Shown: positions 45,916-55,514 of the stretch, piece after piece | Numbering within the stretch: position 1 is the stretch's first letter | Layout of the letters: each line of letters opens with the position of its first letter | From: Sphingobacterium sp. B16(2022) | Lineage (GTDB): Bacteria; Bacteroidota; Bacteroidia; Sphingobacteriales; Sphingobacteriaceae | Assembly: GCF_012030425.1 (NCBI RefSeq) | Contig: NZ_JAAUVN010000001.1 | Span: forward strand, 1,674,001 to 1,738,000 | DNA: 64,000 nt | Reading direction: 5' to 3' | Translations under genes and position numbers: made by a program | The notes under the pieces: model-generated | What the model was told of the DNA's origin: nothing | Databases searched by the model: none | What the model saw: only the letters and a program-made list of their open reading frames with translations

Positions 45916-46234
45916 AACCCACTTGCTCCAACTGGCAAAGGCGAATTATTGTTTCATACAAAGTAATGAGAAGAAAGCATAGGAACTCGCAAGGTTCCTA
46001 TTTTTTTTTTATTAAAAAAGATCACAGGATCATCGCTCTGCTGTTGTCTGTTTAACACCGTATGCTTCAGTTATATTGCTTTCAATTACTGATATGGATT
46101 TCATCCACGACGTATAAACATATCGGAATAAATAAATGCTGCCCCATCAACTACCAATACTTACATAATAGTGAGAGCTTACGATCAATTACGAGTAGAA
46201 TTAGAAGTATTTTCTAAGAAATAGCATAAAATAT
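45916..46234. other. Intergenic stretch between tyrA and the met leader
   Basis: After the tyrA terminator I see nothing but AT-rich sequence up to the promoter at 46235. There is no ORF with a good start and no further hairpin followed by a T-tract. Confidence 0.5.
45979..46010 (+). terminator. Terminator of the aminotransferase-tyrA operon
   Basis: ATAGGAAC and GTTCCTAT form an 8-bp stem with a 7-base loop, followed by a run of ten T. It is a textbook intrinsic terminator. Confidence 0.95.
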
Positions 46235-46265
46235 TTTGGTTTGTAAAAAGCAAGGCATATATTTG
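46235..46265 (+). promoter_or_regulatory. Bacteroidetes-type promoter of the met leader
   Basis: TTTG (46235-46238), 19 bases, TATATTTG (46258-46265), matching TTTG/TAnnTTTG. Transcription should start near 46271, upstream of the SAM-I aptamer. Confidence 0.8.
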
Positions 46266-46314
46266 CAACGTAGTTCAAATAGAAATACATCTAATCAACA
46301 CCTCTTAATCAGGT

Positions 46315-46431
46315 CTTGATTTATAAAGAAGTGGCGAGAGACTGGCTCAATGACCCACTGGCAACCTTCAAAATACGTTTGAAAAGGTGCCAATTCCTGT
46401 CCAAAGTAATATTGCTTTGGAGGATATAAAT
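46315..46431 (+). promoter_or_regulatory. SAM-I (S-box) riboswitch upstream of metY
   Basis: The S-box core is directly legible: the P1 5' strand TTTATA (46320-46325), AAGA, P2 AGTGG with the kink-turn GAGAGACTGGCTCAATGAC (46336-46354) and CCACT, then GCAACC (46361-46366). The P3 hairpin CTTCAAA/TTTGAAAAG, AAGGTGCCAATTCC, and P4 CCAAAG/CTTTGG (46401-46420) follow. The P1 3' strand TATAAAT (46425-46431) pairs with ATTTATA (46319-46325). SAM-I senses S-adenosylmethionine and shuts down methionine genes. The P1 3' strand contains the start codon of a short ORF, so control of translation is likely. Confidence 0.9.
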
Positions 46432-46558
46432 GAAACGACAAATGATAATAACATTACAACAAAACAAGAAGGTAAATTCTAGCACCAACGTAACAGATAC
46501 AAATATTCCATCAAAACAGATGCGAATGCTTTTGCACATGTTTACGTTTTCTTGTTAA
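46430..46558 (+). CDS. 42-codon Met-rich leader ORF behind the SAM-I riboswitch
   Basis: The ATG at 46430 follows GGAGGATATAA, the clearest Shine-Dalgarno-like site I noted in the window, and the frame runs 42 codons to TAA at 46556-46558. The product starts MKRQMIITLQ and ends RMLLHMFTFSC. Five of 42 residues are Met and the last is Cys. The start codon lies in the P1 helix of the riboswitch, and GGAGG spans the P4/P1 boundary, so SAM binding should hide both. It has no similarity I recognise. Whether the peptide matters or only its translation does is open. metY starts 102 bases beyond its stop. Confidence 0.6.
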   Translation: MKRQMIITLQQNKKVNSSTNVTDTNIPSKQMRMLLHMFTFSC

Positions 46559-46645
46559 TCAATCTTTTTTAAAATTTATTGATTTCAAGTACATATCCAT
46601 GTGCCCAATCTCACCCCTATTTTTTATTAACGAATCTTCAACTAA

Positions 46646-47968
<1,323 letters not shown>

Positions 47969-48007
47969 TTTCAGATAGCACTATTATATAAAAGCGTAAA
48001 AAAAACT

Positions 48008-49189
48008 ATGAGTAAGAAATTAACGATTGGAATGTTTGGATTTGGGGTTGTAGGACAAGGATTGTACGACATTATCAAGACTAAAAACTTAAATTTAGAA
48101 ATTAAAAAATTTGTCATCAAGAACGCTGACAAAAAAAGATCATTACCTGCTGAATTATTCACAACAGATGCTGAGGCTATTCTTGGTGACTCTGAAATCA
48201 ATACCGTAGTAGAATTGATCGATGATGCTGATGCAGCTTACGCACTGACTGTTCGTGCATTAAAATCTGGAAAAAACGTTGTTTCTGCAAATAAGAAAAT
48301 GATTGCCACGCATTTAGAAGAATTAGCGGCAATACAACAAGAATACGGCACAAGTCTACTATATGAAGGTGCAGTATGCGGAAGTATTCCAATTATCCGC
48401 AATTTAGAAGAGTATTATGACAATGAATTATTACATGCCGTGACCGGTATTTTTAATGGCTCCTCTAATTTTATATTGTCTAAAGTCTTCAATGAAAATC
48501 AACCTTATGCAGATGCGTTAAAAGAAGCGCAGGACCTAGGTTTTGCTGAAACTGATCCTACCTTAGATGTCGGTGGTTTTGACCCTAAATACAAATTAAC
48601 GATCGTCGCTGCTCATGCTTATGGTATCAATGTAAATCCTGACGATGTTTTCAATATCGGTATTGATAAATTAGGAGCACAAGATATTCGCTTTGCAAAA
48701 GAGAAAAATTTCAAGATCAAATTGATCCCTACTGCTCGAGAAATAGATCAAAATAAAGTGGTTCTTTATGTTATTCCTAAGTTTATCAGTTCGGAAAACA
48801 TTTTATTCAATGTTGAAAATGAAAATAACGGCGTCCTTGTAAAAGCAGCATTTGCAGATGAACAATTTTTCTACGGTAAAGGTGCTGGAGGTCATCCTAC
48901 CGGATCTGCAGTATTATCTGATATTACAGCGCTACGTTATGACTACAGATATGAGTACAAGAAGCATTTAAATACAGATGCATTATCATACAGTACCGAT
49001 CATGAAATCAAGGTGTACTTGAGATATGAAGATGACAGCCTAGTTGAAAAATTAGGTTTCACAAAAATTATTGAAAGATATTATGCTCCTGATTTTAAGT
49101 ACGTTATTGGAACAATAAATTTGAAGAAAATCACAGATCTTAAATCTGAAATAAACAAAACAGGAAATTTTATAGCTGAAATTGCCTAA
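48008..49189 (+). CDS. hom: Homoserine dehydrogenase
   Basis: The 393-residue enzyme reduces aspartate semialdehyde to homoserine. NAD(P) motif: IGMFGFGVVGQGLYDII. Catalytic-domain blocks are VSANKKMIATHLEEL, LLYEGAVCGSIPIIRNLEEY, FNGSSNFILSKV and DLGFAETDPTLDVGGFDPKYKL, with the family catalytic Lys/Asp region. No clear ACT domain follows; the C-terminal 70 residues are a short extension. It is the second gene of the SAM-controlled metY-hom operon, so homoserine supply is tied to methionine status. Aspartate kinase, the step before, is at 62931. Confidence 0.95.
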   Translation: MSKKLTIGMFGFGVVGQGLYDIIKTKNLNLEIKKFVIKNADKKRSLPAELFTTDAEAILGDSEINTVVELIDDADAAYALTVRALKSGKNVVSANKKMIATHLEELAAIQQEYGTSLLYEGAVCGSIPIIRNLEEYYDNELLHAVTGIFNGSSNFILSKVFNENQPYADALKEAQDLGFAETDPTLDVGGFDPKYKLTIVAAHAYGINVNPDDVFNIGIDKLGAQDIRFAKEKNFKIKLIPTAREIDQNKVVLYVIPKFISSENILFNVENENNGVLVKAAFADEQFFYGKGAGGHPTGSAVLSDITALRYDYRYEYKKHLNTDALSYSTDHEIKVYLRYEDDSLVEKLGFTKIIERYYAPDFKYVIGTINLKKITDLKSEINKTGNFIAEIA

Positions 49190-49243
49190 ATTAATAAAAA
49201 GTACCGAATACCAACCAACCCTAACACTTGCTAATCACAAGTG

Positions 49244-49282
49244 AAAAACGTTGGATCTACTTGTAGGTTCAACGTTTTTTTA
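49244..49282 (+). terminator. Terminator of the metY-hom operon
   Basis: AAAAACGTTG and CAACGTTTTT form a 10-bp stem around a 16-base loop, followed by TTTATTTAT. Confidence 0.85.
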
Positions 49283-49472
49283 TTTATCATCACCCCAATT
49301 CACTTCTATAAACCCCGTGCTGCAGCTACTACAAATCATGACTTATATTTAACAATTCAGATCTTTAATTAATGGCATTACTTACCACATAATCAGGTTC
49401 AAAACCATTTAAACTGCTATTTTTTGTTAAAAAATAGCATATTTAGAACTATAATAAATATGTGGCAGAAAA

Positions 49473-49504
49473 TTTGCTTAATATCGTTAATATCACTATA
49501 TTGT
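49473..49504 (+). promoter_or_regulatory. Promoter of the 58-aa membrane protein gene
   Basis: TTTG (49473-49476), 20 bases, TATATTGT (49497-49504), one or two bases off TAnnTTTG. It lies 25 bases before the ATG at 49530. Confidence 0.55.
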
Positions 49505-49529
49505 GATGTTACTAAAAATATTATAAATT

Positions 49530-49706
49530 ATGGCTAAGTGGTTAACAATTCTACTGATAATGGTAGGCAACTTGGTTTTTGCAGATACCAATACAATTAA
49601 TGCACAAGAACACTCGAATTCTAGTTATATAATTCTTGCGGTTGTTGCTTTATTGGCAATAATCTATATTCTATATAGAAGACAAAAAAGAAAATTTAAC
49701 GATTAA
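49530..49706 (+). CDS. 58-residue single-pass membrane protein
   Basis: The ATG-to-TAA frame encodes 58 residues and was not among longer frames. The product has an N-terminal hydrophobic segment with AD at its end (MAKWLTILLIMVGNLVFADT), a short polar stretch (NTINAQEHSNSS), a second membrane helix (YIILAVVALLAIIYILY) and a very basic tail (RRQKRKFND). It could be an exported single-helix protein with its signal peptide or a two-helix hairpin. A consensus promoter precedes it and a perfect hairpin begins 2 bases after its stop, so it looks like a real transcription unit. I recognise no family. Function is unknown. Confidence 0.7.
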   Translation: MAKWLTILLIMVGNLVFADTNTINAQEHSNSSYIILAVVALLAIIYILYRRQKRKFND

Positions 49707-49707
49707 G

Positions 49708-49741
49708 GGCATAAAGGGGAAGTGAAACTTCCCTTTATGCC
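49708..49741. terminator. 15-bp perfect hairpin, shared terminator
   Basis: GGCATAAAGGGGAAGT and ACTTCCCTTTATGCC pair (one bulged G) around GAA, between the 58-aa gene and the convergent radC. The plus T-tract is weak. Confidence 0.7.
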
Positions 49742-49784
49742 TTAGTGTTTCCATATCTAATATCATCCTCCCGCCAATCATAGG

Positions 49785-50474
49785 TCATTCTAAAAGACCT
49801 TCATCACGAAAACTATAATACCCATTGTCTGTAAAAATAATGTGATCATTAACCCGGATATCCATTATTTTCGAAGCCTCCGCAATCTTTTTTGTCAGAA
49901 TTTTATCCGCTTTACTTGCTTCACGTGAACCCGATGGATGATTATGAATTAATATCATAGAATGAGCTTTACAATTAAGAGCATTTCGTAGAACAATGCG
50001 AACATCAACTGGAGTAAAATCATTGCCTCCACGGCCTATTAATTGTTTATCCAGCACTTTACAAGCTGTATTTAAATACAAAACCCAAAATTCTTCGTGA
50101 GGAAGATCTTGTAACTGGTACCGAAAATATTCATAGACCCGCAGACTACTATTTAACAAAGGTTTTTCAATATATTCAGATTCCTTGCGTCTACGTCCTA
50201 GTTCAAGTGCGGCGACAATCGTAATCGCTTTAGCTTCACCTATACCTTTAAACTCACAAAGCCGCAATACCTCCATTTTGGAAAGACTATCCAGATTGTT
50301 TTGAACACTGGATAAAATACGTCTGCACAATTCAACTGCAGTTTCTTGCCTTGAGCCCGAACCAATAAGAATAGCAAGCAACTCTGCATCAGACAGTGAA
50401 CGACGACCTTGCTCCAATAATTTCTCTCTAGGACGATCTGCCTCCGCCCAATCTCGAATGACCAGTTTGCTCAT
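49785..50474 (-). CDS. radC: RadC-family JAB/MPN protein
   Basis: The 229 residues begin with a helix-hairpin-helix region (LCEFKGIGEAKAITIVAALELGRR, about 72-95). A JAMM-like metalloprotease fold follows, with His177, His179 and Asp190 in ILIHNHPSGSREASKAD. This is the standard RadC architecture. Despite its name the repair role is doubtful in general; the fold suggests a peptidase or nuclease. Length is typical (about 225). The gene is monocistronic. Confidence 0.92.
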   Translation of the reverse strand: MSKLVIRDWAEADRPREKLLEQGRRSLSDAELLAILIGSGSRQETAVELCRRILSSVQNNLDSLSKMEVLRLCEFKGIGEAKAITIVAALELGRRRKESEYIEKPLLNSSLRVYEYFRYQLQDLPHEEFWVLYLNTACKVLDKQLIGRGGNDFTPVDVRIVLRNALNCKAHSMILIHNHPSGSREASKADKILTKKIAEASKIMDIRVNDHIIFTDNGYYSFRDEGLLE

Positions 50475-50662
50475 ATCACAATAATAAGGTGTAAAAAAGG
50501 TTTATATAATCTACTAATTTAATCATAAATTTAAAAACTTAAAATAATTAGTATCAATTATTTAAATAAATTTTAGCATTTCAGAGCATACATGAGCATG
50601 CTTTCTTTTTTTCAAATCGTTTTGAAATCTTATATTTGTAATTGAACATTTATTTTAATAAA

Positions 50663-51121
50663 ATGAGTAAAGCGATTATTAAAACAGAAAAGGGCGACAT
50701 GACTGTACAATTTTATACAGCAGATGCTCCAAATACCGTTGCAAATTTCATCAAATTAGCTAAAGAAGGATATTACGATGGATTAAGTTTCCACCGTGTG
50801 CTACCTGACTTTGTTATTCAAGGTGGATGTCCAAATTCACGTGAAGGTGCTTCTGGTATGCCTGGAACAGGTGGCCCAGGTTACAAAATCGACTGTGAGT
50901 TAACCGGTGAAAACCAATTTCATGATAGAGGCGTATTATCAATGGCACATGCAGGCCGTAACACTGGCGGATCTCAATTTTTTATCTGCCACAGCCGTAA
51001 CAACACTGCTCATTTGGATAGAAATCATACTTGTTTTGGAAAAGTTATTGAAAACGTTGATATTGTAGATGATATCCGTCAAGGTGACCGTATTTTAAGT
51101 ATTGAAGTTATCGAAGACTAG
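50663..51121 (+). CDS. Cyclophilin-type peptidyl-prolyl isomerase
   Basis: The protein has 152 residues from MSKAIIKTEKGD (50663); the frame is open seven codons upstream but the -7 element TATATTTG (50631-50638) favours the later ATG. The cyclophilin core is present: FHRVLPDFVIQGGCPNSREGASGMPGTGGPGYKIDCE, then GGSQFFICHSRNNTAHLDRNHTCFGKV. It catalyses cis-trans proline isomerisation in the cytoplasm (no signal peptide). It lies 23 bases before the DUF5606 gene. Confidence 0.95.
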   Translation: MSKAIIKTEKGDMTVQFYTADAPNTVANFIKLAKEGYYDGLSFHRVLPDFVIQGGCPNSREGASGMPGTGGPGYKIDCELTGENQFHDRGVLSMAHAGRNTGGSQFFICHSRNNTAHLDRNHTCFGKVIENVDIVDDIRQGDRILSIEVIED

Positions 51122-51144
51122 TTCTCAACAAGAAAAAGTGTATT

Positions 51145-51546
51145 ATGAATTTAAGAGCATTAGTTTCTGTAACAGGAAAACCAGGATTGTTCAAATTAGT
51201 TGGACAAAATAAAGGCGGATTTATTTTAGAGACTCTCGACAGCGCTAAAATTAAATCGGTAGTAAGTTTATCTTCTACGAAAATGGCAACATTAGAAGAC
51301 ATTACAATTTATGGCGAAGAAGAGGAAATTCGCTTATTGAATGTTTTTGAAACAATCAAAGAAAAAGGATTAACTGTAGATCCTAAAGCAGATGGTCAAG
51401 CATTACGTGATGCTTTCCGCGAAATTGCACCAGGTCACGATGAATCTCGCGTCTATTCGTCAGATATTAAAAAAATCTTTACATGGTACAATATCATTAA
51501 AGATTTACCTTTATTTGAAGAAGAAGCACCAGCTCCTTTAGTATAA
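51145..51546 (+). CDS. DUF5606-family protein
   Basis: The 133 residues match the Bacteroidetes-restricted DUF5606 pattern: MNLRALVSVTGKPGLFKLVGQNKGGFILETLD, SLSSTKMATLEDITIYG and YSSDIKKIFTWYNIIKDLP. The function is unknown. The N-terminal half reads as a small beta barrel and the C-terminal half as helical. The gene follows cyclophilin by 23 bases and is followed by a strong terminator, so the two form a unit. DUF5606 next to a cyclophilin gene suggests a folding or ribosome-linked role, but this is only neighbourhood inference. Confidence 0.85.
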   Translation: MNLRALVSVTGKPGLFKLVGQNKGGFILETLDSAKIKSVVSLSSTKMATLEDITIYGEEEEIRLLNVFETIKEKGLTVDPKADGQALRDAFREIAPGHDESRVYSSDIKKIFTWYNIIKDLPLFEEEAPAPLV

Positions 51547-51555
51547 TTTAGGATA

Positions 51556-51599
51556 AAAAAGAGAGGGTCTTAACATATGTTAAGACCCTCTCTTTTTTT
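51556..51599 (+). terminator. Terminator of the cyclophilin-DUF5606 unit
   Basis: AAAAGAGAGGGTCTTAAC and GTTAAGACCCTCTCTTTT form a 15-bp-plus perfect stem followed by seven T. It is also usable by the convergent pyrD. Confidence 0.95.
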
Positions 51600-51610
51600 A
51601 TTTTTAGTTT

Positions 51611-52651
51611 CTACTTTCCTGCTTGAACAATTCCTTTACAGATATCCGATATCAAAGCTGGTCCCTCATAAATAAATCCTGTATAAATTTGAACAAGGCT
51701 AGCCCCAGCATCAAGTTTTTCAATTGCATCTGCCGCAGAATGAATCCCGCCAACACCTATAATAGGAAAAGATCGGTTTGATTTTTCTGAAAGATAGCGA
51801 ATGACTTCTGTCGAGCGCTTGGTCAAGGGAGCTCCACTCACCCCTCCCATTTCTTTAACCAAATTTTCATCACTTTGAAGGCCCTCTCTAGATATCGTAG
51901 TATTTGTTGCAATGACACCAGCAATACCAGTTTCTTGAACAATTTCAACAATATCATCCAATTGACTATTTGTCAAATCTGGAGCAATTTTAAGAAGAAT
52001 AGGTTTCTTATTTAATTTTCGTTTATTCAATTCCTCGAGCGTATTTAAAATATGTTTCAGAGGCTCCTTTTCCTGCAGATCACGAAGTCCAGGAGTATTT
52101 GGAGAACTGACATTGACAACGAAATAATCAACATAATCAAAAAGTGCATTGAAACAATAAATATAATCATCTACCGCCTGTTCATTTGGAGTGATTTTAT
52201 TTTTACCGATATTTCCACCGATTAAAAGTCCTTTACGATCTTCAGTAGCTAAATGTTTAAGACGATTAGCCGCAACGTCAGCACCTTGGTTATTAAAACC
52301 CATACGATTGATTAATGCCTTATCAGGAATTAAACGAAACATCCGTGGTTGATCATTTCCTGGTTGAGGTCGTGGCGTTACAGTACCAATTTCAATAAAA
52401 CCAAAACCAAAATTGGCCATATCAGTAATGTATTCGGCATTTTTATCAAAGCCTGCAGCCAATCCTACAGGATTTTTAAATTTAAGGCCAAATACTTCGC
52501 GAGCCAAATTCGGATTTTCATAGGTATACAGACTGCTTAATAATTTTTTAGCACCCCAGATTTTTGAAAACATTTTTAATCCCCCAGTCACCGTATGATG
52601 AGCAGATTCAGGATCCATTGAAAAGAAAATAGGTTTTACCAACTTGTACAT
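51611..52651 (-). CDS. pyrD: Dihydroorotate dehydrogenase (quinone), class 2
   Basis: The protein has about 346 residues from [19 protein letters not shown] (52651). It carries the class-2 N-terminal membrane-association helix and the FMN barrel: [34 protein letters not shown] (catalytic Ser), [29 protein letters not shown] and [30 protein letters not shown]. It oxidises dihydroorotate to orotate, feeding electrons to quinone at the inner membrane. It is divergent from the ABC-F gene (51-base gap between start codons). Confidence 0.96.
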   Translation of the reverse strand: MYKLVKPIFFSMDPESAHHTVTGGLKMFSKIWGAKKLLSSLYTYENPNLAREVFGLKFKNPVGLAAGFDKNAEYITDMANFGFGFIEIGTVTPRPQPGNDQPRMFRLIPDKALINRMGFNNQGADVAANRLKHLATEDRKGLLIGGNIGKNKITPNEQAVDDYIYCFNALFDYVDYFVVNVSSPNTPGLRDLQEKEPLKHILNTLEELNKRKLNKKPILLKIAPDLTNSQLDDIVEIVQETGIAGVIATNTTISREGLQSDENLVKEMGGVSGAPLTKRSTEVIRYLSEKSNRSFPIIGVGGIHSAADAIEKLDAGASLVQIYTGFIYEGPALISDICKGIVQAGK

Positions 52652-52686
52652 ATGCACAAAGGTAGGCAAAGAAGAAGAAATTTCAT

Positions 52687-52694
52687 TACTTTTG
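52687..52694 (+). promoter_or_regulatory. -7 element TACTTTTG for the ABC-F gene
   Basis: The exact TAnnTTTG match ends only 8 bases before the ATG at 52703, so the mRNA may have a leader of a few bases or none. No TTTG is at the right distance. Confidence 0.5.
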
Positions 52695-52702
52695 CAATCG
52701 AA

Positions 52703-54619
52703 ATGATATCAATAAATAACTTAACATTCGAAATAGGCTCTCGCGCATTGTATGATGAGGCCAACTGGCATATTAAACCTGGAGATAAGGTAGGTCTAAT
52801 TGGAGCCAACGGTACCGGTAAATCTACTTTGTTGCGATTGATCGTAGGACAGTATACGCCTACTTCAGGAAGTATATCGATGGCAAAGGACTTAAAAATT
52901 GGTTACCTAAATCAAGATTTATTATCTTATCATTCTGATAAAAGTATTTTACATGTAGCAATGGAGGCGTTTGAGCGCCAAAATCAATTACATACTGAAA
53001 TAGAAAACTTACTCCAAAAATTAGAAACAGACTATTCTGACGATATTCTAAATAAATTAAGTGACAAGCAGATGGAATTCGAAGCTTTAGATGGCTATAG
53101 TATCGAATTTAGGGCTCACGAAATTTTAGCGGGTTTAGGTTTTTCAGAAGATGAGCAGAAACGTCCGTTAGCGACCTTCTCCGGTGGATGGCGCATGCGT
53201 GTCATGCTGGCTAGAATCTTATTGCAGACTCCAGACATTTTATTGCTGGATGAGCCTACCAACCATATGGATTTACCTTCTATTAAATGGCTGGAAAATT
53301 ACTTGCAAGGCTTTGAAGGTGCTATCGTTATCGTCTCACACGACAGGTACTTCTTAGACCGTATTATTAAAAAAACGGTAGAATCCCGCAAAGGTAAATT
53401 AACGCTGTACGCTGGTAATTACAGTTTTTATTTGGAAGAGAAAGCACTAAGAGGTGAAATTCAAGCTGGTCAATTCAAAAATCAGCAAGCTAAAATCAAA
53501 CAAGAAGAACGTTTGATCGAACGTTTCCGTGCGAAAGCCTCAAAAGCAAAGATGGCACAATCCCGTATTAAGGCTTTGGATCGAATGGAAAGAGTGGAAG
53601 ATGTTGATGATGATAACCCAACGGTAAACTTTAGCTTTAAGTTTTCAAAACCATCGGGAAGACATGTTGTTACCTTAGAAAATGTATCGAAATCTTATCC
53701 AAACCTCGAAATTTTAAGAAATACGGAGGGGATCATTGAAAAAGGTGATAAAATAGCCTTGATCGGTGCCAATGGTAAAGGTAAATCGACCTTGTTGCGT
53801 ATTGTGGCAGGTGCAGATACGGAGTATGAAGGGAAATCTGAACATGGCCACAATGTATTGCAAACGTTCTTTGCACAGCATCAATTGGAAGCCCTGCATC
53901 TGGAAAACAGCATAATAGCAGAGATGCAAGCTTTTGCGCCCAAACATACAGAAACGGAGTTACGTTCAATCTTAGGCTGTTTTCTATTTTCCGGTGATGA
54001 CGCATTCAAAAAGATCAAAGTTCTATCTGGAGGCGAAAAATCACGTGTTGCACTAGCAAAAGCATTAACAGCTGATGCTAACTTCTTGGCACTAGATGAG
54101 CCTACCAATCACTTGGATATGCAATCGGTTAATATTTTGATTCAAGCGCTTCAGCAATTTGAAGGTACCCTGATTGTCGTTTCTCACGATCGTTACTTTC
54201 TGGATAATGTTGCCAACAAAATATGGTATATTGAAGATAAAGAAATTAAAGAATACCCAGGTACATACCAAGAATTTGAAGAGTGGAATTCAAAACGTGT
54301 GATCAAACCTGAAGAAAAAAAGGTCGAGAAAAAAGTTGTAGCAGAAGAACCTAAAAAAGTCAAAGCTGCTCCTTCTGAAGATAAATTCAAACTGATCAGC
54401 AAAAAGAATAAAGAACTAGCGGCATTAGAGGTTAAAGTAGCTGAAAAAGAAGTTCTTCTAAAAGCACTGGAGACAGAATTAGCAAAAGAAGAGATCTATT
54501 CCAACGCAATCAAATTACAAGAACACACGCGTAATTATAATTCCTCTAAAGCAGAATTAGAACAATTGCAAAAAAATTGGGAAGATTTAGCTGAAGAAAT
54601 TATGGAATTGGAAGATTAA
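52703..54619 (+). CDS. ABC-F family ribosome-associated ATPase (Uup-like)
   Basis: The protein has 638 residues from [12 protein letters not shown] (52703). Two ABC domains are joined by a basic linker: Walker [10 protein letters not shown] with signature [15 protein letters not shown] and [12 protein letters not shown], then Walker [10 protein letters not shown] with signature [15 protein letters not shown] and [12 protein letters not shown]. The last 80 residues form a charged coiled coil ([31 protein letters not shown]), as in Uup. There are no membrane helices. ABC-F proteins rescue or tune translating ribosomes; antibiotic resistance is possible but not indicated. A terminator follows at 54641-54677. 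Confidence 0.93.
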   Translation: MISINNLTFEIGSRALYDEANWHIKPGDKVGLIGANGTGKSTLLRLIVGQYTPTSGSISMAKDLKIGYLNQDLLSYHSDKSILHVAMEAFERQNQLHTEIENLLQKLETDYSDDILNKLSDKQMEFEALDGYSIEFRAHEILAGLGFSEDEQKRPLATFSGGWRMRVMLARILLQTPDILLLDEPTNHMDLPSIKWLENYLQGFEGAIVIVSHDRYFLDRIIKKTVESRKGKLTLYAGNYSFYLEEKALRGEIQAGQFKNQQAKIKQEERLIERFRAKASKAKMAQSRIKALDRMERVEDVDDDNPTVNFSFKFSKPSGRHVVTLENVSKSYPNLEILRNTEGIIEKGDKIALIGANGKGKSTLLRIVAGADTEYEGKSEHGHNVLQTFFAQHQLEALHLENSIIAEMQAFAPKHTETELRSILGCFLFSGDDAFKKIKVLSGGEKSRVALAKALTADANFLALDEPTNHLDMQSVNILIQALQQFEGTLIVVSHDRYFLDNVANKIWYIEDKEIKEYPGTYQEFEEWNSKRVIKPEEKKVEKKVVAEEPKKVKAAPSEDKFKLISKKNKELAALEVKVAEKEVLLKALETELAKEEIYSNAIKLQEHTRNYNSSKAELEQLQKNWEDLAEEIMELED

Positions 54620-54640
54620 TTACACTCACTTAATTAGAAA

Positions 54641-54677
54641 GGTATACAATAGGCAGGCTTATTGTATACCTTTTTTT
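54641..54677 (+). terminator. Terminator of the ABC-F gene
   Basis: GGTATACAATA and TATTGTATACC form an 11-bp stem followed by seven T. It overlaps the upstream end of the SDR frame, which argues for a later SDR start. Confidence 0.95.
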
Positions 54678-54691
54678 ATTATGAAGGAATT

Positions 54692-55504
54692 GTGAAAATA
54701 AACTGGATCGAAAATATCTTATACCCGAAAGTTTTTTTAAATAGACGGAAAGCAACAAAGTATTTCCAAGGAAAAACTATTTTAATCACCGGAGCAAGTG
54801 AAGGTATTGGAAAAGCCTGTGCAACACTTCTTTCCAAATTCCAGGTACACCTCATTTTAGTGGCTCGATCACAAGAAAAATTAGAAGAAGTAAAAGCAAT
54901 TGCCATCCAAAACAATTCCACTGCGTCCATCTACGTGACAGATCTATATCAAGAACAACAAATAGATCAACTTATTGAATATATTCATGCAAGACAGATG
55001 ACGATAGATATCCTTATTTCTAACGCAGGTAAATCGATTCATCGCAGTTTGACAAAATCCTTGCCGCGCTACCATGATTTTACAAGAACAAACATGCTGA
55101 ATTATTTGGCTCCAGTGAAATTGACATTAGCACTTACTCCTCTTCTATCACAGCAAAAAGGTCAGATTATCAATATTTCTGCGCTCAATGTTCTGCTCCC
55201 ACCTGCACCACATTGGGCTGCATACCAAGCATCAAAAACAGCATTTGATCAATATTGCCGATCAAACCAATCTGAATGGAAAAAAATGAATGTAAAGCTA
55301 AAAACAGTCTACTTACCATTGGTAAAAACAGAAATGATAGCGCCTAACGATCTTTATAAAAACTTTCCTGCCATGCAAAGTAGTGAAGCAGCCTTGCGTA
55401 TTATAAAGCTCATCTTAGGTACTGGTAGTTATTCTAGGCCATGGTGGTCTCCCTTTCCTATAACAATCGGATTTTTTATTCGAAAAATATGGGATAAATT
55501 TTAA
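54692..55504 (+). CDS. Short-chain dehydrogenase/reductase
   Basis: The protein has about 270 residues from a GTG at 54692; upstream starts (TTG at 54662) fall inside the terminator hairpin of the preceding gene. The NAD(P) motif TGASEGIG is at 33-40. The catalytic triad region has Ser in INISALN and Y-x3-K in AAYQASKTAFDQ. A hydrophobic C-terminal end (PFPITIGFFIRKIWDKF) suggests membrane association. The substrate is unknown. It lies 10 bases before the AMP-binding gene, so the two are co-transcribed and may act in sequence on a fatty-acid-like substrate. Confidence 0.85.
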   Translation: MKINWIENILYPKVFLNRRKATKYFQGKTILITGASEGIGKACATLLSKFQVHLILVARSQEKLEEVKAIAIQNNSTASIYVTDLYQEQQIDQLIEYIHARQMTIDILISNAGKSIHRSLTKSLPRYHDFTRTNMLNYLAPVKLTLALTPLLSQQKGQIINISALNVLLPPAPHWAAYQASKTAFDQYCRSNQSEWKKMNVKLKTVYLPLVKTEMIAPNDLYKNFPAMQSSEAALRIIKLILGTGSYSRPWWSPFPITIGFFIRKIWDKF

Positions 55505-55514
55505 CCATATTCCT

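Larger units (their letters stand above)
49190..49529. other. Intergenic stretch with terminator and hairpin
   Basis: It holds a CACTTG/CAAGTG hairpin, the hom terminator (49244-49282), an 11-bp perfect hairpin TGCTATTTTTT-GTT-AAAAAATAGCA at 49415-49439, and the promoter of the 49530 small gene. No other ORF is seen. Confidence 0.5.

Noticed and set aside
46321..46539. Minus-strand 72-residue frame in the met leader region
   Set aside because: It runs antisense to the SAM-I aptamer and the leader ORF. No promoter, and composition is explained by the plus-strand features.
49418..49442. 11-bp hairpin at 49415-49439 as a CRISPR repeat or attachment site
   Set aside because: A single copy with no direct repeats or integrase nearby; likely a simple hairpin.
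54662..54691. TTG start for the SDR gene
   Set aside because: It falls within the terminator hairpin of the ABC-F gene; the GTG at 54692 is preferred.
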